Shown: positions 34,686 through 43,601, counted from the stretch's first letter. The stretch: 64,000 bases of DNA from Bacillota bacterium (GCA_023386955.1 JAEWIS010000031.1:310001-374000), one strand, 5' to 3'. Notes: a model not told the origin generated them from the sequence alone. Numbers and translations are program-made.

Positions 34686-35069
34686 TCAATGCTCCGAACC
34701 CTCACTTATATCAGGCGCCTCAAACACTTGCCGCAATTCAATCTGGCCCTCTCCAAATCCCTGCGGATCAGGCATCCGCATAGCCCACCGAACAGCTTCT
34801 TCCTTCGACTTCACCTCGATCAGGATGAAACCCGCTACCACATCCTCCGTTGCCCCAAACGGGCCCTCCATTACGACTGGCGCTCCCCCTGGCTCCGGAA
34901 ACGAAATGCGCATCCCATTCGAGCTGGGATGAAGCCCTTTGGCCATCACCCGCACACCAGCCTTCACCAATTCCTCATTATACCGGGTCATGGCTTCCCG
35001 AAGCTCCGGGCTTGGAAGCTGTCCCGCTTCCGAATTCGCCGAAGCTTTAACGATGAGCATAAACAGCAT
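34686..35069 (-). CDS. YCII-related (DGPF) domain protein
   Basis: A 127-aa ferredoxin-like fold protein (MLFMLIVKASANSEAG...GFILIEVKSKEEAVRWA). It has the EGPFG motif of the DGPF branch. Such proteins are often encoded beside ECF sigma factors, but none is adjacent here. Enzymatic role unknown. GGAGG lies seven bases before the ATG. Confidence 0.85.
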   Translation of the reverse strand: MLFMLIVKASANSEAGQLPSPELREAMTRYNEELVKAGVRVMAKGLHPSSNGMRISFPEPGGAPVVMEGPFGATEDVVAGFILIEVKSKEEAVRWAMRMPDPQGFGEGQIELRQVFEAPDISEGSEH

Positions 35070-35124
35070 GGATGTTCCTCCTTCATGATTGACTTAATAG
35101 AACCATAATACTATATCCCATAAG

Positions 35125-35163
35125 AAAAAACCGCCAACGGAATTCATTCCGTCAGCGGTTTTT
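35125..35163 (-). terminator. Terminator of the dus gene
   Basis: AAAAACCGCTGACGG pairs with CCGTTGGCGGTTTTTT on the minus strand. Confidence 0.85.
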
Positions 35164-35179
35164 CGGTGTCCTTCATGAT

Positions 35180-36121
35180 TTAGTTCACGACCAGCTCCAG
35201 CTCCCGGAATACACTGGATACCGCTTCGTCGTAGTCGGATAACCGTTCGGACTTGCGGATTTTCTTCATATACTTGGCCGGGTCCTCAAACATTTGAATC
35301 ATATACATCCACAGCTCTTTCATCTTATACAGCACATTCTTATCTCCAAACAGCACACCCTGGTAACCCTCATACACTTTATCATGAAAGTCCCGCAGCT
35401 GTTGCTTGCCGATTGTCACGTTATTCGTGATTTCACTGATCAGCCCGGGATTCGCCAATAGGCCTCTGCCGATCATCAGGGTATCTACTGTCGGGAAATC
35501 CGCCGTAAATGCCCTGTATTCCTTGATGGTAAACAGATCTCCATTATAACAAACCGGGTTTTTGCTTACCTGCAAGGCATCCCGGAAAATGTCAAGATTC
35601 GGTGTGTTTTTATAGAAGTCCTTTTGAATCCGGGGATGTATGATCAGCTCTTCCATGGGATATTTATTGAAGATCTCCATTAACGCGTAGAACTCCTCGT
35701 GCTGGTCCTTGCCCAGTCTGGTTTTAACGGAGATTTTCGTTACGGAATGGGCAAAAATCTCCTCCAAAAACTGGTCCAGCTCCTCGCGTTTAGCCAGAAA
35801 TCCGGAGCCCTTGTGCTTGGAAACCACCGTTCCCGAAGGACAGCCCAAATTTAAATTGATCTCATTATAGCCCATGAGCTTTAATTTTTTGGAGGTTTGA
35901 ACGAAGTCCTTGGCATTGTTAGTCAGCAATTGGGGTATCAACACCAGCCCCTGGTTATGCTCCGGCAGAATATCGTTGATATCCCGGGTTTTGAAGCTTT
36001 CGTTCTGCTGCGGGACAATAAAAGGGGAAAAGTACTTATCGATATTATGAAAAAACGCATAGTGGGCATTCCGGTATATATATCCCGTCAACCCCTCCAT
36101 CGGGGCGTAATAAAATTTCAT
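35180..36121 (-). CDS. dus: tRNA-dihydrouridine synthase
   Basis: A 313-aa FMN enzyme that reduces uridine to dihydrouridine in tRNA D-loops. The (alpha/beta)8 barrel begins MKFYYAPMEGLTGYIYRNAH. The catalytic Cys is in NLGCPSGTVVSKHKGSGFL, and CYNGDLFT and LMIGRGLLANPGLI are the FMN phosphate segments. Start at ATG 36121, 11 bases after AAGGAG; an earlier ATG at 36145 is also in frame. It is monocistronic with its own terminator. Confidence 0.92.
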   Translation of the reverse strand: MKFYYAPMEGLTGYIYRNAHYAFFHNIDKYFSPFIVPQQNESFKTRDINDILPEHNQGLVLIPQLLTNNAKDFVQTSKKLKLMGYNEINLNLGCPSGTVVSKHKGSGFLAKREELDQFLEEIFAHSVTKISVKTRLGKDQHEEFYALMEIFNKYPMEELIIHPRIQKDFYKNTPNLDIFRDALQVSKNPVCYNGDLFTIKEYRAFTADFPTVDTLMIGRGLLANPGLISEITNNVTIGKQQLRDFHDKVYEGYQGVLFGDKNVLYKMKELWMYMIQMFEDPAKYMKKIRKSERLSDYDEAVSSVFRELELVVN

Positions 36122-36219
36122 TGCGTTGATTGCTCCTTCATTCATGTAAAGCCTTGGTTTCAGGCATTTTTAATATACGGAGCATACCCCTTTTCAACAA
36201 GCTCGTCAACATCCTCCTG

Positions 36220-36399
36220 TTAAAAATCCATCCAAATCCATTGGGAGATTGCCAGAACCAGTCCGACCCCGTTGGCTACGATGAAGAACCATCTTTTGGC
36301 CTGCCTGCTGACCGGCTCCACCCCGGTGAATAATGTCCAGGCAACAATCCCATTGGCCACTACCATGATGATAAGAGCCAACCACCCATTTGCCACCAT
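36220..36399 (-). CDS. Small two-helix membrane protein (59 aa)
   Basis: Open frame from ATG 36399 (GGAGG nine bases before) to TAA 36220. The product has two hydrophobic helices (WLALIIMVVANGIVAWTLF and WFFIVANGVGLVLAISQWIWM) joined by a basic loop (SRQAKR). Small proteins like this are common in Paenibacillus, but I know no function. It lies between the dus gene and a spore germination gene. Confidence 0.6.
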   Translation of the reverse strand: MVANGWLALIIMVVANGIVAWTLFTGVEPVSRQAKRWFFIVANGVGLVLAISQWIWMDF

Positions 36400-36477
36400 A
36401 TCGGCCCGCCTCCTTTTGTCCCATACGATATCTACTCAGTAGTCTATCTTATCCTACGCGGCGGAGCCAGCCCGAAT

Positions 36478-37590
36478 TCATCCTTCCGGTTGCCGGCGGC
36501 TGACATTCAGCCGGATTTTGTTAACCAGGAGCAGAAGTACCGGAAAAAGGAGCGCATGGGTCAGGTTCCAGTCCACCCAGAATTCCGGAATTTCCTTAAT
36601 ATAAAGGATAATATCCTTGGCTATCAGCCTGGAAATGCCAAACAACAGAAATGCGGCAGGAAAAATTAAGGTATGGTAGGTTTTCAGCTTGAGCACCTGT
36701 GCAGAGCCCAGGATAAAGGCGTAAAAGAACAGTACGCTTTTGAAATAGGTGCTGATAATCCAGGTTGTAGCCATAAGTGCTTCCAGCCGCTGCAGGAAAT
36801 TGCCGATGTTAATGGTCTGGGCAAGAATATAGGCCGCATAGAATTCATGCTCCGAGAAGTAGACACCCAATACCGTTAAGGAAAGAAACAGAATTACGTT
36901 CAGTCCCAAGGAACCAATCAACAAGGAGATAAACAGCTTCCGGTTGGTGCTCTTTTCTTTTTTGACAAAAGGGAGCACCATCAAAAACACGCACATTTCC
37001 CCGAAGGGGTAGAAAACACCGAACATAAGTGTATGAAGAAAGCTGGCAGGCGTTGTATTCATAAACGGTTGAATCCGTCCGATCTTGACCTCGGGAAGCA
37101 GCAGCACGAAAAGGCAAACCAGAAAAAAGATGAAGAATGGAAGGAAAACCTGGGCCGCTCTGCCCAAGGTTCCAAGCCCCAGCCGGAGCCCATACACCAA
37201 CAGGATAATGGTCATCAGCCGAATTACTTCACCCGGAGTCCCCTCATAAATTTGTGTGGTCAAAAAATCCTCCATCTCCCGTACATACGTAGCACAGCAG
37301 ATCAAAAAAAAGAACAGATAACTGACGGCTACGGCCCCTCCTGCCCATCTGCCCAAAATTTGACTAGATTGCTCAATGATGGTCTGGTTCTGATTCATTT
37401 GGGATACGAGCAGCAGCAGCTTAATGATACCGAGGCCCAGCGGAATGCTGATCAATCCTGCTATCCAGGCATCTTGATGGGCCCCTGCCGTCATCGCAGC
37501 CGGATATACCAGCGCCATATCTCCAACCACACACAATAGCCCTAACATACTCAACTGGTTAGAGGAGATCTGATCCTTCTCCAGACTCAT
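36478..37590 (-). CDS. GerAB-type spore germination permease
   Basis: A 370-aa inner-membrane protein with ten predicted helices, of the APC-like GerAB/GerKB family that senses germinants in the spore inner membrane. Typical pieces are ISSNQLSMLGLLCVVGDMALVYPA at the start, GRWAGGAVAVSYLFFFLICCATYVREMEDFLTTQ and TPASFLHTLMFGVFYPFGEMCVFLMVLPFV. The start at 37590 follows AAGGGG. Unusually it is divergent from its GerA and GerC partners rather than between them. Confidence 0.9.
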   Translation of the reverse strand: MSLEKDQISSNQLSMLGLLCVVGDMALVYPAAMTAGAHQDAWIAGLISIPLGLGIIKLLLLVSQMNQNQTIIEQSSQILGRWAGGAVAVSYLFFFLICCATYVREMEDFLTTQIYEGTPGEVIRLMTIILLVYGLRLGLGTLGRAAQVFLPFFIFFLVCLFVLLLPEVKIGRIQPFMNTTPASFLHTLMFGVFYPFGEMCVFLMVLPFVKKEKSTNRKLFISLLIGSLGLNVILFLSLTVLGVYFSEHEFYAAYILAQTINIGNFLQRLEALMATTWIISTYFKSVLFFYAFILGSAQVLKLKTYHTLIFPAAFLLFGISRLIAKDIILYIKEIPEFWVDWNLTHALLFPVLLLLVNKIRLNVSRRQPEG

Positions 37591-37677
37591 GCTTTCCGCC
37601 CCTTCTCTGCCGCTAATAAGCTGCAGCCTTATGTTTTCCATGAATAGGAAAATTATAAGCAGGGATCCATAGTGAAA

Positions 37678-37708
37678 AGAATAATAACTGCCTGTTTTTC
37701 CCATACTA
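37678..37708 (+). promoter_or_regulatory. Sigma-G promoter of the gerA-type operon
   Basis: AGAATA (37678-37683), 18-base spacer, CATACTA (37702-37708). The -10 equals the sigma-G consensus and the -35 matches five of six bases of TGAATA. It lies about 38 bases before the GerA ATG, supporting forespore expression. Confidence 0.7.
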
Positions 37709-37745
37709 CCCAACAGTAATGGTAAGGATAACGGGGGTGCCCGCG

Positions 37746-39275
37746 ATGAACAAGAGCGTAAACGACAGCTTCTCAACCCATCTGGCGGATAACGCCAACC
37801 TGCTGGCCCAACTGCTCGGGAACAGCACCGACTTGGTTATAAAAGAGCTGCAGCCGGATGATTCCACATTCATCAACGTCATCTATATAGATGGATTAGT
37901 GCATACACAGGTCCTGCACCAATCCATTCTTTATTCCCTTCAGGACCGTTATATGACGGAACGGCTGGAGGGACTGGATGCGGATCAAAAGCTGGAGCTT
38001 CTCTACAAACAGATCCTGATTGCAGGCGACCTTTCCATTACCCGCACTCCCAAACAATTTGTCCACGAGCTTATGTCCGGTAACGTCATGATTATGGTGG
38101 ATGGAACAGCGGCCGCACTTCGTGTCGGGCTGCCGGGCTGGGAGGACCGTGACGTTGGCGATTCGAATACGCAAGCCGTAGTCAGAGGGCCGATGGAGGG
38201 ATTTACCGAGAATATCCGCACCAATACCGCGCTGGTTCGGCGTAAAATCAAGGATCCCCAGCTTTGGCTGGAGACCTTCCAAATCGGCAGATTGACCCAG
38301 ACCAGTGTATCCATCATGTACCTCAACTCTATTGTGAAACCGGGTCTGGTGAAAGAAGTGAAACGCAGGCTGGAGGCAATCGATACGGACAGCATTTTGG
38401 AGAGCGGATACATTGAGGAATTTATTCAGGATAAAACCTTTACCCCGTTCCCTACCGTATACAACACGGACCGTCCGGATACGGTTGCAGCAGGAATTCT
38501 GGAGGGCAAGGTAGCGATTCTGGTGGATGGAACACCGTTCGTCCTTTTGGTGCCGACCTTTTTTACCGTCTTCTTCCAATCCGCCGAGGATTATTACCAG
38601 CGGGCAGATATTTCCACGCTTTTGCGCTTTGTACGTTTTCTGGCTTTTTTCATTACTCTGCTGGCCCCTTCCTTCTATGTAGCGATTACCACCTACCATC
38701 AGGAGATGATCCCGACGAATCTGGTGATCAGCCTGGCCGCCCAACGGGAGAATGTTCCCTTTCCTGCTTTTGTGGAGGCGGTACTGATGGAGCTGACCTA
38801 CGAGATCCTGCGTGAGGCAGGCGTCCGTATTCCCAAGAATGTAGGGCAGGCCATTTCCATCGTGGGAACCTTGGTCATCGGCCAAGCGGCGGTAGCAGCA
38901 GGATTTATCTCGTCATCTATGGTCATTATTGTATCCATCACGGCCATTGCCAGCTTTGTCATTCCGGAGATGGGAATGTCGATTGCCGCCCGGATCATCC
39001 GGTTTGCCTTGATTGGCCTGGCCGGTTTTATCGGACTGTTCGGAACGTTATTCGGCGTGTTCGTCATTATTCTCCATCTGGCAAGCCTCCAATCCTTCGG
39101 GGAACCTTATATGAGTCCGATCGGCCCCTTTCGTTCCCGGGATATCAAGGATTCCATCTTCCGGTTTCCCTGGCCCTACCAGAATACCCGGCCGGCGGAG
39201 TCCTCGTTGAACAACACGAGGCGTCAAGGCCACAAACGGAAAAAGGAGCGGCAGCATGAATCCGAAAAGCCTTAA
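37746..39275 (+). CDS. GerA-type spore germination receptor A subunit
   Basis: A 509-aa membrane protein. N-terminal soluble domain about 1-290 (DNANLLAQLLGNSTDLVIKEL, SIMYLNSIVKPGLVKEVKRRLEAIDTDSI) followed by the conserved membrane part (PTFFTVFFQSAEDYYQRADISTLLRFVRFLAFFITLLAPSFYVAITTYHQEMIPTNLVISLAAQRENVPFPAFVEAVLMELTYEILREAGVRIP in the sequence region 38550-38840). Ger A subunits form the spore germinant receptor with B and C. It begins an operon under a sigma-G promoter and overlaps the GerC gene by 20 bases. Confidence 0.93.
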   Translation: MNKSVNDSFSTHLADNANLLAQLLGNSTDLVIKELQPDDSTFINVIYIDGLVHTQVLHQSILYSLQDRYMTERLEGLDADQKLELLYKQILIAGDLSITRTPKQFVHELMSGNVMIMVDGTAAALRVGLPGWEDRDVGDSNTQAVVRGPMEGFTENIRTNTALVRRKIKDPQLWLETFQIGRLTQTSVSIMYLNSIVKPGLVKEVKRRLEAIDTDSILESGYIEEFIQDKTFTPFPTVYNTDRPDTVAAGILEGKVAILVDGTPFVLLVPTFFTVFFQSAEDYYQRADISTLLRFVRFLAFFITLLAPSFYVAITTYHQEMIPTNLVISLAAQRENVPFPAFVEAVLMELTYEILREAGVRIPKNVGQAISIVGTLVIGQAAVAAGFISSSMVIIVSITAIASFVIPEMGMSIAARIIRFALIGLAGFIGLFGTLFGVFVIILHLASLQSFGEPYMSPIGPFRSRDIKDSIFRFPWPYQNTRPAESSLNNTRRQGHKRKKERQHESEKP

Positions 39276-40479
39276 AGCCGTTGCAGGGTTACTTGCCGTT
39301 CTTCTGTTGATGATGCCCATTAGCGGATGCTGGGAACGGCGGGAGCTTAATGAAACAGCTTTTGTGTTGGGGCTGGGCCTGGATAAAGCCCCCTCCGGGT
39401 ACAGGGTAACGCTGCAGGTGGTCATCCCCTCGGCCATTACACCCCAGGCAGCCGGAGGAGGAGGAGGAGTTGGTGTGCCGGTCATCATGTCCTCCTTTAA
39501 TGTCCCTACTCTCTACGAAACCCAACGGCAATATGCGCTTATCAGCTCCAGAGTCGCCTACTACGGGCACATCCGCGTGCTGGTAATCGGGGAGGAGCTG
39601 GCCAGGAGCGGCATTGCCGAGGTGCTTGATGTCTTGAAACGAAGCCGGGAGCCGCGTGACGATTATTATGTAATGGTCGCCCGGAACAACACGGCGGAGA
39701 ATGTGCTGGGAATCCTCACTCCCCTCAATAAGCTTCCAGCAAGCAAGCTGTTTGAATCGCTGGAGAAATCCCAGAATATTTCGGCCAAAACGGTTGCCGT
39801 TCCCTTTCGAAGTCTGCTTGAGAATATGCTATGCCAGGGGAAGAACCCTGTTCTCACCGGGCTGGAGATACTGGGCAACTCCAAAGCGGGAAAAAAGCAA
39901 AGCAGCCTGGAGGGTACCTTGCCCCAAGCCAGAATGCGGTTTAGCAATGTGGCTGTTTTCCGGAAGGACAAGATGCTGGGCTGGCTGGATGACAATGAAA
40001 CCATCGGCTACAATTACGTAACCGATAACGTCGTTCAATCCACAGGCCCCGTAGAGGGAGATGATGGTCAGCCCATCGTGGTCGGGTCGCTGCAAACCTC
40101 TACCACCCGAAAGGTGAAGGTTGAGAACGGGAAGCCGCATATTTACCTGCATGTCAAAGCAACCTGTAATGTTCAGGAGTCCGAGAGCCTGGATGACCTA
40201 AGCAAGGAAGAGACAATCAAGGAGCTGGAGCGCAAGACGGAGGAACGCATTATTTACCGTATGCGGACAGCTGTGGAGCACATCAATGAGCGTTTTAACG
40301 CGGACATTATGGGGTTTGGGGAATCCATCTACCGTTCGAACCCCAAGGCTTGGGCAAGGCTGAAGGAAGAGTATGGAGACGATTATCTGAAATCCTTGCC
40401 CATCCATTACAAGGCCACAGTAAGAATTAACCGCATCGGATTGATCGACAAATCCATCATAGGCGATATTAAGGAGTGA
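39256..40479 (+). CDS. Ger(x)C-family germination lipoprotein
   Basis: A 407-aa outer-leaflet lipoprotein of the spore inner membrane. Signal LKAVAGLLAVLLLMMPISGC with lipobox ISGC, then WERRELNETAFVLGLGLDK, the hallmark Ger(x)C start. GYNYVTDNVVQSTGPVEG and YRSNPKAWARLKEEYGDDYLKSLPI are typical later segments. It overlaps gerA-type and is followed six bases later by a small membrane gene, so the three form one transcript. Confidence 0.93.
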   Translation: MNPKSLKAVAGLLAVLLLMMPISGCWERRELNETAFVLGLGLDKAPSGYRVTLQVVIPSAITPQAAGGGGGVGVPVIMSSFNVPTLYETQRQYALISSRVAYYGHIRVLVIGEELARSGIAEVLDVLKRSREPRDDYYVMVARNNTAENVLGILTPLNKLPASKLFESLEKSQNISAKTVAVPFRSLLENMLCQGKNPVLTGLEILGNSKAGKKQSSLEGTLPQARMRFSNVAVFRKDKMLGWLDDNETIGYNYVTDNVVQSTGPVEGDDGQPIVVGSLQTSTTRKVKVENGKPHIYLHVKATCNVQESESLDDLSKEETIKELERKTEERIIYRMRTAVEHINERFNADIMGFGESIYRSNPKAWARLKEEYGDDYLKSLPIHYKATVRINRIGLIDKSIIGDIKE

Positions 40480-40485
40480 ACATCC

Positions 40486-40716
40486 GTGCTGACTATCGCT
40501 GTTGTGGTGACCGCAGCCGTTTTTGGAATGATTGACTGGCGGGTGCTCAAGAAGAAGCGGATGCGGCGGGAACGGGTGGTTACGCTTCTCTTCTGGCTTG
40601 CCGGACTGGGAGCCGCCCTCTGCTCCCTGTATGGAATGAAGATGCCCAGCCTGCTGCTTGTCCTCAAGGTGGTCTATGAGCCCGTGAACAAGCTGTTCGG
40701 GTTATGGTTTCATTGA
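40486..40716 (+). CDS. Small membrane protein of the germination operon
   Basis: 76 aa with two helices (LTIAVVVTAAVFGMI and VVTLLFWLAGLGAALCSLYG) and a Lys/Arg-rich loop (KKKRMRRER). Start at GTG 40486, nine bases after AAGGAG. Fourth-gene small proteins (GerD-like in position, GerE/GerH-like subunits) often modulate germinant receptors; that role is inferred from operon position. A terminator follows at once. Confidence 0.7.
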   Translation: MLTIAVVVTAAVFGMIDWRVLKKKRMRRERVVTLLFWLAGLGAALCSLYGMKMPSLLLVLKVVYEPVNKLFGLWFH

Positions 40717-40720
40717 TCAT

Positions 40721-40757
40721 AAAAAAACCTCTGACCGGTTCTGGTCAGAGGTTTTGT
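40721..40757. terminator. Terminator between the ger operon and the sensor-domain gene
   Basis: AAAACCTCTGACC pairs with GGTCAGAGGTTTT. A-run and T-run flank it, so it serves the convergent genes on both strands. Confidence 0.88.
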
Positions 40758-40783
40758 ATTCATACAATCATGAACGCTTCTAT

Positions 40784-41578
40784 CTATAGCTCCCGATGGG
40801 CCTGGAGCATCCCTTGAGCGGGATAAACCTCCGGGTACTCGTAAGGCTGCATCTGTGCCGGCGCAGGCTGGTAAACCTCCACTGGCTGCACTGGGGGTTG
40901 CTGATAAAGCTCATCCACATACATGATCCGACGCTGAATTTGCATCAGTCCGTTCACAACACGCAGGGCCACCCAGAACAGAACAACGCCCACACCTACA
41001 TACAGCAGATATTGCTGATTGTACGTCCAATTGATGTGGAAATAACTGAACACACTATTCTCCAGAATATCCAGCTGCAGCTCATTCATCAGAATGATGT
41101 GCACCGCGGGAAGCGCAATAAAACCAAGTCCCAGCGCCAGGAACGTTACCATAACTGCAAAGAATACAACTCCTGTTACAAACCGCAGGATAACCAGCAG
41201 CAGATTCCGGATGAAGAGCGTACCATCAAAGCTGCTTATCATTCGCTTAAACCAGTTCCCCGCGGCTTCAGACCGTGGAGAGAATCCAGCCGCGGCAGCA
41301 GGAGCCGGCAGCCCCAGAATCTGTCTGATCATGCTCTGTTCAAAATGCACAATCCCGTTCAACAGCTTCGCTACGCCAAAAAACAGCGGAATTCCGATAA
41401 ATATAGGCGTTAAACCCACAGACAAGGCCAACCCCAATACCGCCACGGTCAAATAGACAATCCCTAACGGGAGAGATAACAATAAGTAAAGAATCGTGGC
41501 ATAGGTTTTGGGATTAAACAGCACCCACTTTACCTTCCCCGCCTGCGCCATCGACGCCGCATCTGTTGTTGTCTTCAC
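40784..41578 (-). CDS. Polytopic membrane protein of the PF13796 sensor-domain type
   Basis: 264 aa with four membrane helices in the pattern of the bacterial 'putative sensor' domain (TYATILYLLLSLPLGIVYLTVAVLGLALSVGLTPIFIGIPL ... LRFVTGVVFFAVMVTFLALGLGFIALP). In relatives this domain is fused to histidine kinases; here it stands alone with a Pro/Gln/Tyr-rich cytoplasmic tail (QQPPVQPVEVYQPAPAQMQP). No kinase is adjacent. Function unknown. Confidence 0.75.
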   Translation of the reverse strand: MKTTTDAASMAQAGKVKWVLFNPKTYATILYLLLSLPLGIVYLTVAVLGLALSVGLTPIFIGIPLFFGVAKLLNGIVHFEQSMIRQILGLPAPAAAAGFSPRSEAAGNWFKRMISSFDGTLFIRNLLLVILRFVTGVVFFAVMVTFLALGLGFIALPAVHIILMNELQLDILENSVFSYFHINWTYNQQYLLYVGVGVVLFWVALRVVNGLMQIQRRIMYVDELYQQPPVQPVEVYQPAPAQMQPYEYPEVYPAQGMLQAHREL

Positions 41579-41723
41579 ACTTCAACACCCCTTCTGCCTC
41601 AATCACACACGTTCCGTGCTATACCTCCATTATATCCGCAGGATAAGCCGGACATAACGGTCTTGGGAGGTAGCTGGGACTGGACCTTAGGCTAGGGTCT
41701 GTTGCTATGAGTTATTTTGCTGC

Positions 41724-42164
41724 TTATTCCTCCCAATTCTCTTTAGCATCCATGAGTCGTTCTAGTAAAAAGCTATAAAAATCATCTGCCCGTTTTTCGC
41801 TGGCTCCGCCGTTTCGATCCCATACGACTACCGGACATTCCTTTTCTATTCTATCTCCGGTATAAAGGCAATAAAAGAATTCATCGCAGTTTTCAATGAC
41901 AATGTAGTTCGAGGGCAGTCCTATATTACGGAGCCTCTCGGTATTCGACACAACAGAAGGAACTGCCGATTTCCCGCATCCGAGGATATCTACGCCAAAA
42001 ATTCCGCCCGAGCCATAGTGTTTCAAAAACCATGTATAGCTCGGCGGAAATACAACCTTTAGTTTGTCCTCCGTTTGCGCAATGATCGTGTCTGAAACTC
42101 CACCTGTAAAATCATCATTCTCAACATGCTCTTGAATAAAGGTACTCAATTGGGATTGCTTCAC
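41724..42164 (-). CDS. SUKH (SMI1/KNR4) family protein
   Basis: A 146-aa SUKH-fold protein: LKVVFPPSYTWFLKHYGSGGIFGVDILG is the core of the family, with DEFFYCLYTGDRIEKECPVVVWD near the C-terminus. SUKH proteins often act as immunity proteins against toxins of contact-dependent or polymorphic systems. No toxin gene is near, so this looks like an orphan immunity gene. GGAGG-type site upstream of ATG 42164. Confidence 0.85.
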   Translation of the reverse strand: MKQSQLSTFIQEHVENDDFTGGVSDTIIAQTEDKLKVVFPPSYTWFLKHYGSGGIFGVDILGCGKSAVPSVVSNTERLRNIGLPSNYIVIENCDEFFYCLYTGDRIEKECPVVVWDRNGGASEKRADDFYSFLLERLMDAKENWEE

Positions 42165-42324
42165 TTTTTATTCCTCCTTAAGATTCGGTCTAGCTGGACA
42201 TGGGTAATCTGAGATGTGGCAATCACCCTTTATCCCTATTAAAGGAATATTCTTACACGTAAATTATATACTATAGTTCGACAAAACCATACAAGCACCT
42301 TCAAAGCAACAATTAATAATCCTA

Positions 42325-42360
42325 ACAAAACCTCTGGCCCATTTCGGCCAGAGGTTTTGT
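42325..42360. terminator. Terminator of the desaturase gene
   Basis: ACAAAACCTCTGGCC pairs with GGCCAGAGGTTTTGT around ATTT. Confidence 0.85.
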
Positions 42361-42405
42361 TTGAAGCATCTACATTTCTCTATTGGCAGGCTATACCCGT
42401 CATAC

Positions 42406-43392
42406 CTACAACCCTCTAAACCCCACAAATCGTTTGCTGCTCTCGTCCCATAGTCGATATCGAAGCGCCCGCAGACTCATCCGAATGCCAATGGCCGGAA
42501 CGTCTTGCATGGCTGCGTTGCTCTCGTGTATTTGCTGCAAATTATAGTTCGAAACTTGAGGGTCCAAATGATGAATATGATGGAAGCCGATGTTCCCTGT
42601 CATCCATTGCAGAACTCTCGGCAGCTTATAATAGGAACTGCCGTGTATCGCGGCGCTCACGTAATCCCAGTCGTCCGCATGCTCGTAATACGCACCCTCG
42701 AATTGATGCTGCACGTAGAAAAGCCAGATGCCCGCAACGCCGGACAGATAGAGAATCGACCCTTGAATCAGAAGGACCTCCTTCCAGCCCAGCGTCCAGC
42801 AGAGCAGCCCCATCAAACCGACCACCATCGCATTGGTGAAATACGTGTTCAAGCGCTCTTGGCGTTTGGCGCCTTTCCGATTCATCCGGTAACCTATCAT
42901 AAACAGAAAAATAGGGCCAAGTCCGAACATAACAAGCGGGTTGCGATATAATCGGTATCCCAAACGCTTCCTTGGGGAGAGCGCAGCATATTCCGTAGTA
43001 GTCAATGTCCAAATATCGCCCGTGCCTTTACGGGTTAAGTTGCCGCTGGTCGCATGATGAATGGAATGCTCATTTTTCCATTGGTCATAAGGGAAGAAGG
43101 TGAGGATTCCCGTTATCGTTCCTACAATGGCATTCGCCTTTTTCCCCACGAAAAAGGACTGATGACAGCAATCATGGAAAATAATGAAGATTCGGACCAG
43201 AAATCCGGCAGCTGGAATGGCTAGCGCCAATGCAATCCAGACAGACACCGTCAAACTTGCATAAGCGAGACCCCAGAGCAGGATGAAGGGAATGATGCTA
43301 TTGACCAGCTGCCAGACACTCTTCCTCAAGTCTGATTTACCCAGAGGATTTTTTCCCCTCTTCCAGGGAGTGTAGTCTTGTAATGATTTCAT
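42406..43392 (-). CDS. Membrane fatty acid desaturase
   Basis: A 328-aa acyl-lipid desaturase of the Des/DesA type. The three histidine boxes are HDCCH near residue 73, HSIHH near 109 and HHIHH near 272, the usual set that binds the di-iron centre. Four membrane helices are predicted. In Bacillus, des is induced by cold through DesK/DesR; no such two-component genes are in the window. AAGGAGG lies five bases before the ATG at 43392. A leader with an intrinsic terminator lies upstream. Confidence 0.92.
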   Translation of the reverse strand: MKSLQDYTPWKRGKNPLGKSDLRKSVWQLVNSIIPFILLWGLAYASLTVSVWIALALAIPAAGFLVRIFIIFHDCCHQSFFVGKKANAIVGTITGILTFFPYDQWKNEHSIHHATSGNLTRKGTGDIWTLTTTEYAALSPRKRLGYRLYRNPLVMFGLGPIFLFMIGYRMNRKGAKRQERLNTYFTNAMVVGLMGLLCWTLGWKEVLLIQGSILYLSGVAGIWLFYVQHQFEGAYYEHADDWDYVSAAIHGSSYYKLPRVLQWMTGNIGFHHIHHLDPQVSNYNLQQIHESNAAMQDVPAIGIRMSLRALRYRLWDESSKRFVGFRGL

Positions 43393-43417
43393 AAAAGCCT
43401 CCTTTTCTTAGAGATTA

Positions 43418-43555
43418 TCCGCAGCAATGTACGAATAAACAAAAAGCTGCCTGATATTTAGGCAGCTTGAATAATCTAATACATTCAGAAACATTTTCAG
43501 CTTGCGACCCCCCCTTACCGCGGGCCATATTCCATTCAACTGTACCTATATGCAT
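43418..43555 (-). CDS. Possible leader open frame upstream of the desaturase
   Basis: ATG near 43555 with GGAGG five bases before it, about 45 codons, MHIGTVEWNMARGKGG... and running through the terminator hairpin. A run of seven G (43505-43512 region) lies inside it. A frame one base shorter there would run on and stop at the TAA just ahead of the desaturase ribosome binding site. The peptide is not recognised, so coding is uncertain. Confidence 0.35.
43440..43468 (-). terminator. Intrinsic terminator in the desaturase leader
   Basis: AAGCTGCCT and AGGCAGCTT form a 9-bp stem on the minus strand, followed by TTTG. It lies about 50 bases before the desaturase start and should stop most transcripts entering from upstream. 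Confidence 0.75.
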
Positions 43556-43564
43556 AGGATTCCT

Positions 43565-43601
43565 CCAAAATGGTTCGGTTAAGATAAGGATACCATTTTG
43601 G
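43565..43601 (-). promoter_or_regulatory. Inverted repeat over the leader ribosome binding site
   Basis: CCAAAATGG and CCATTTTGG, 19 bases apart. The second arm ends in the GG of the GGAGG site of the leader frame, so the hairpin could hide that site, or the DNA could be an operator. Confidence 0.5.

Noticed and set aside
37896..38885. 329-codon frame antisense to the gerA-type gene
   Set aside because: No start signal, no domain, and the + strand gene is certain.
41724..42164. Toxin-immunity locus around the SUKH protein
   Set aside because: No polymorphic toxin or secretion gene is adjacent, so only the orphan SUKH gene is supported.
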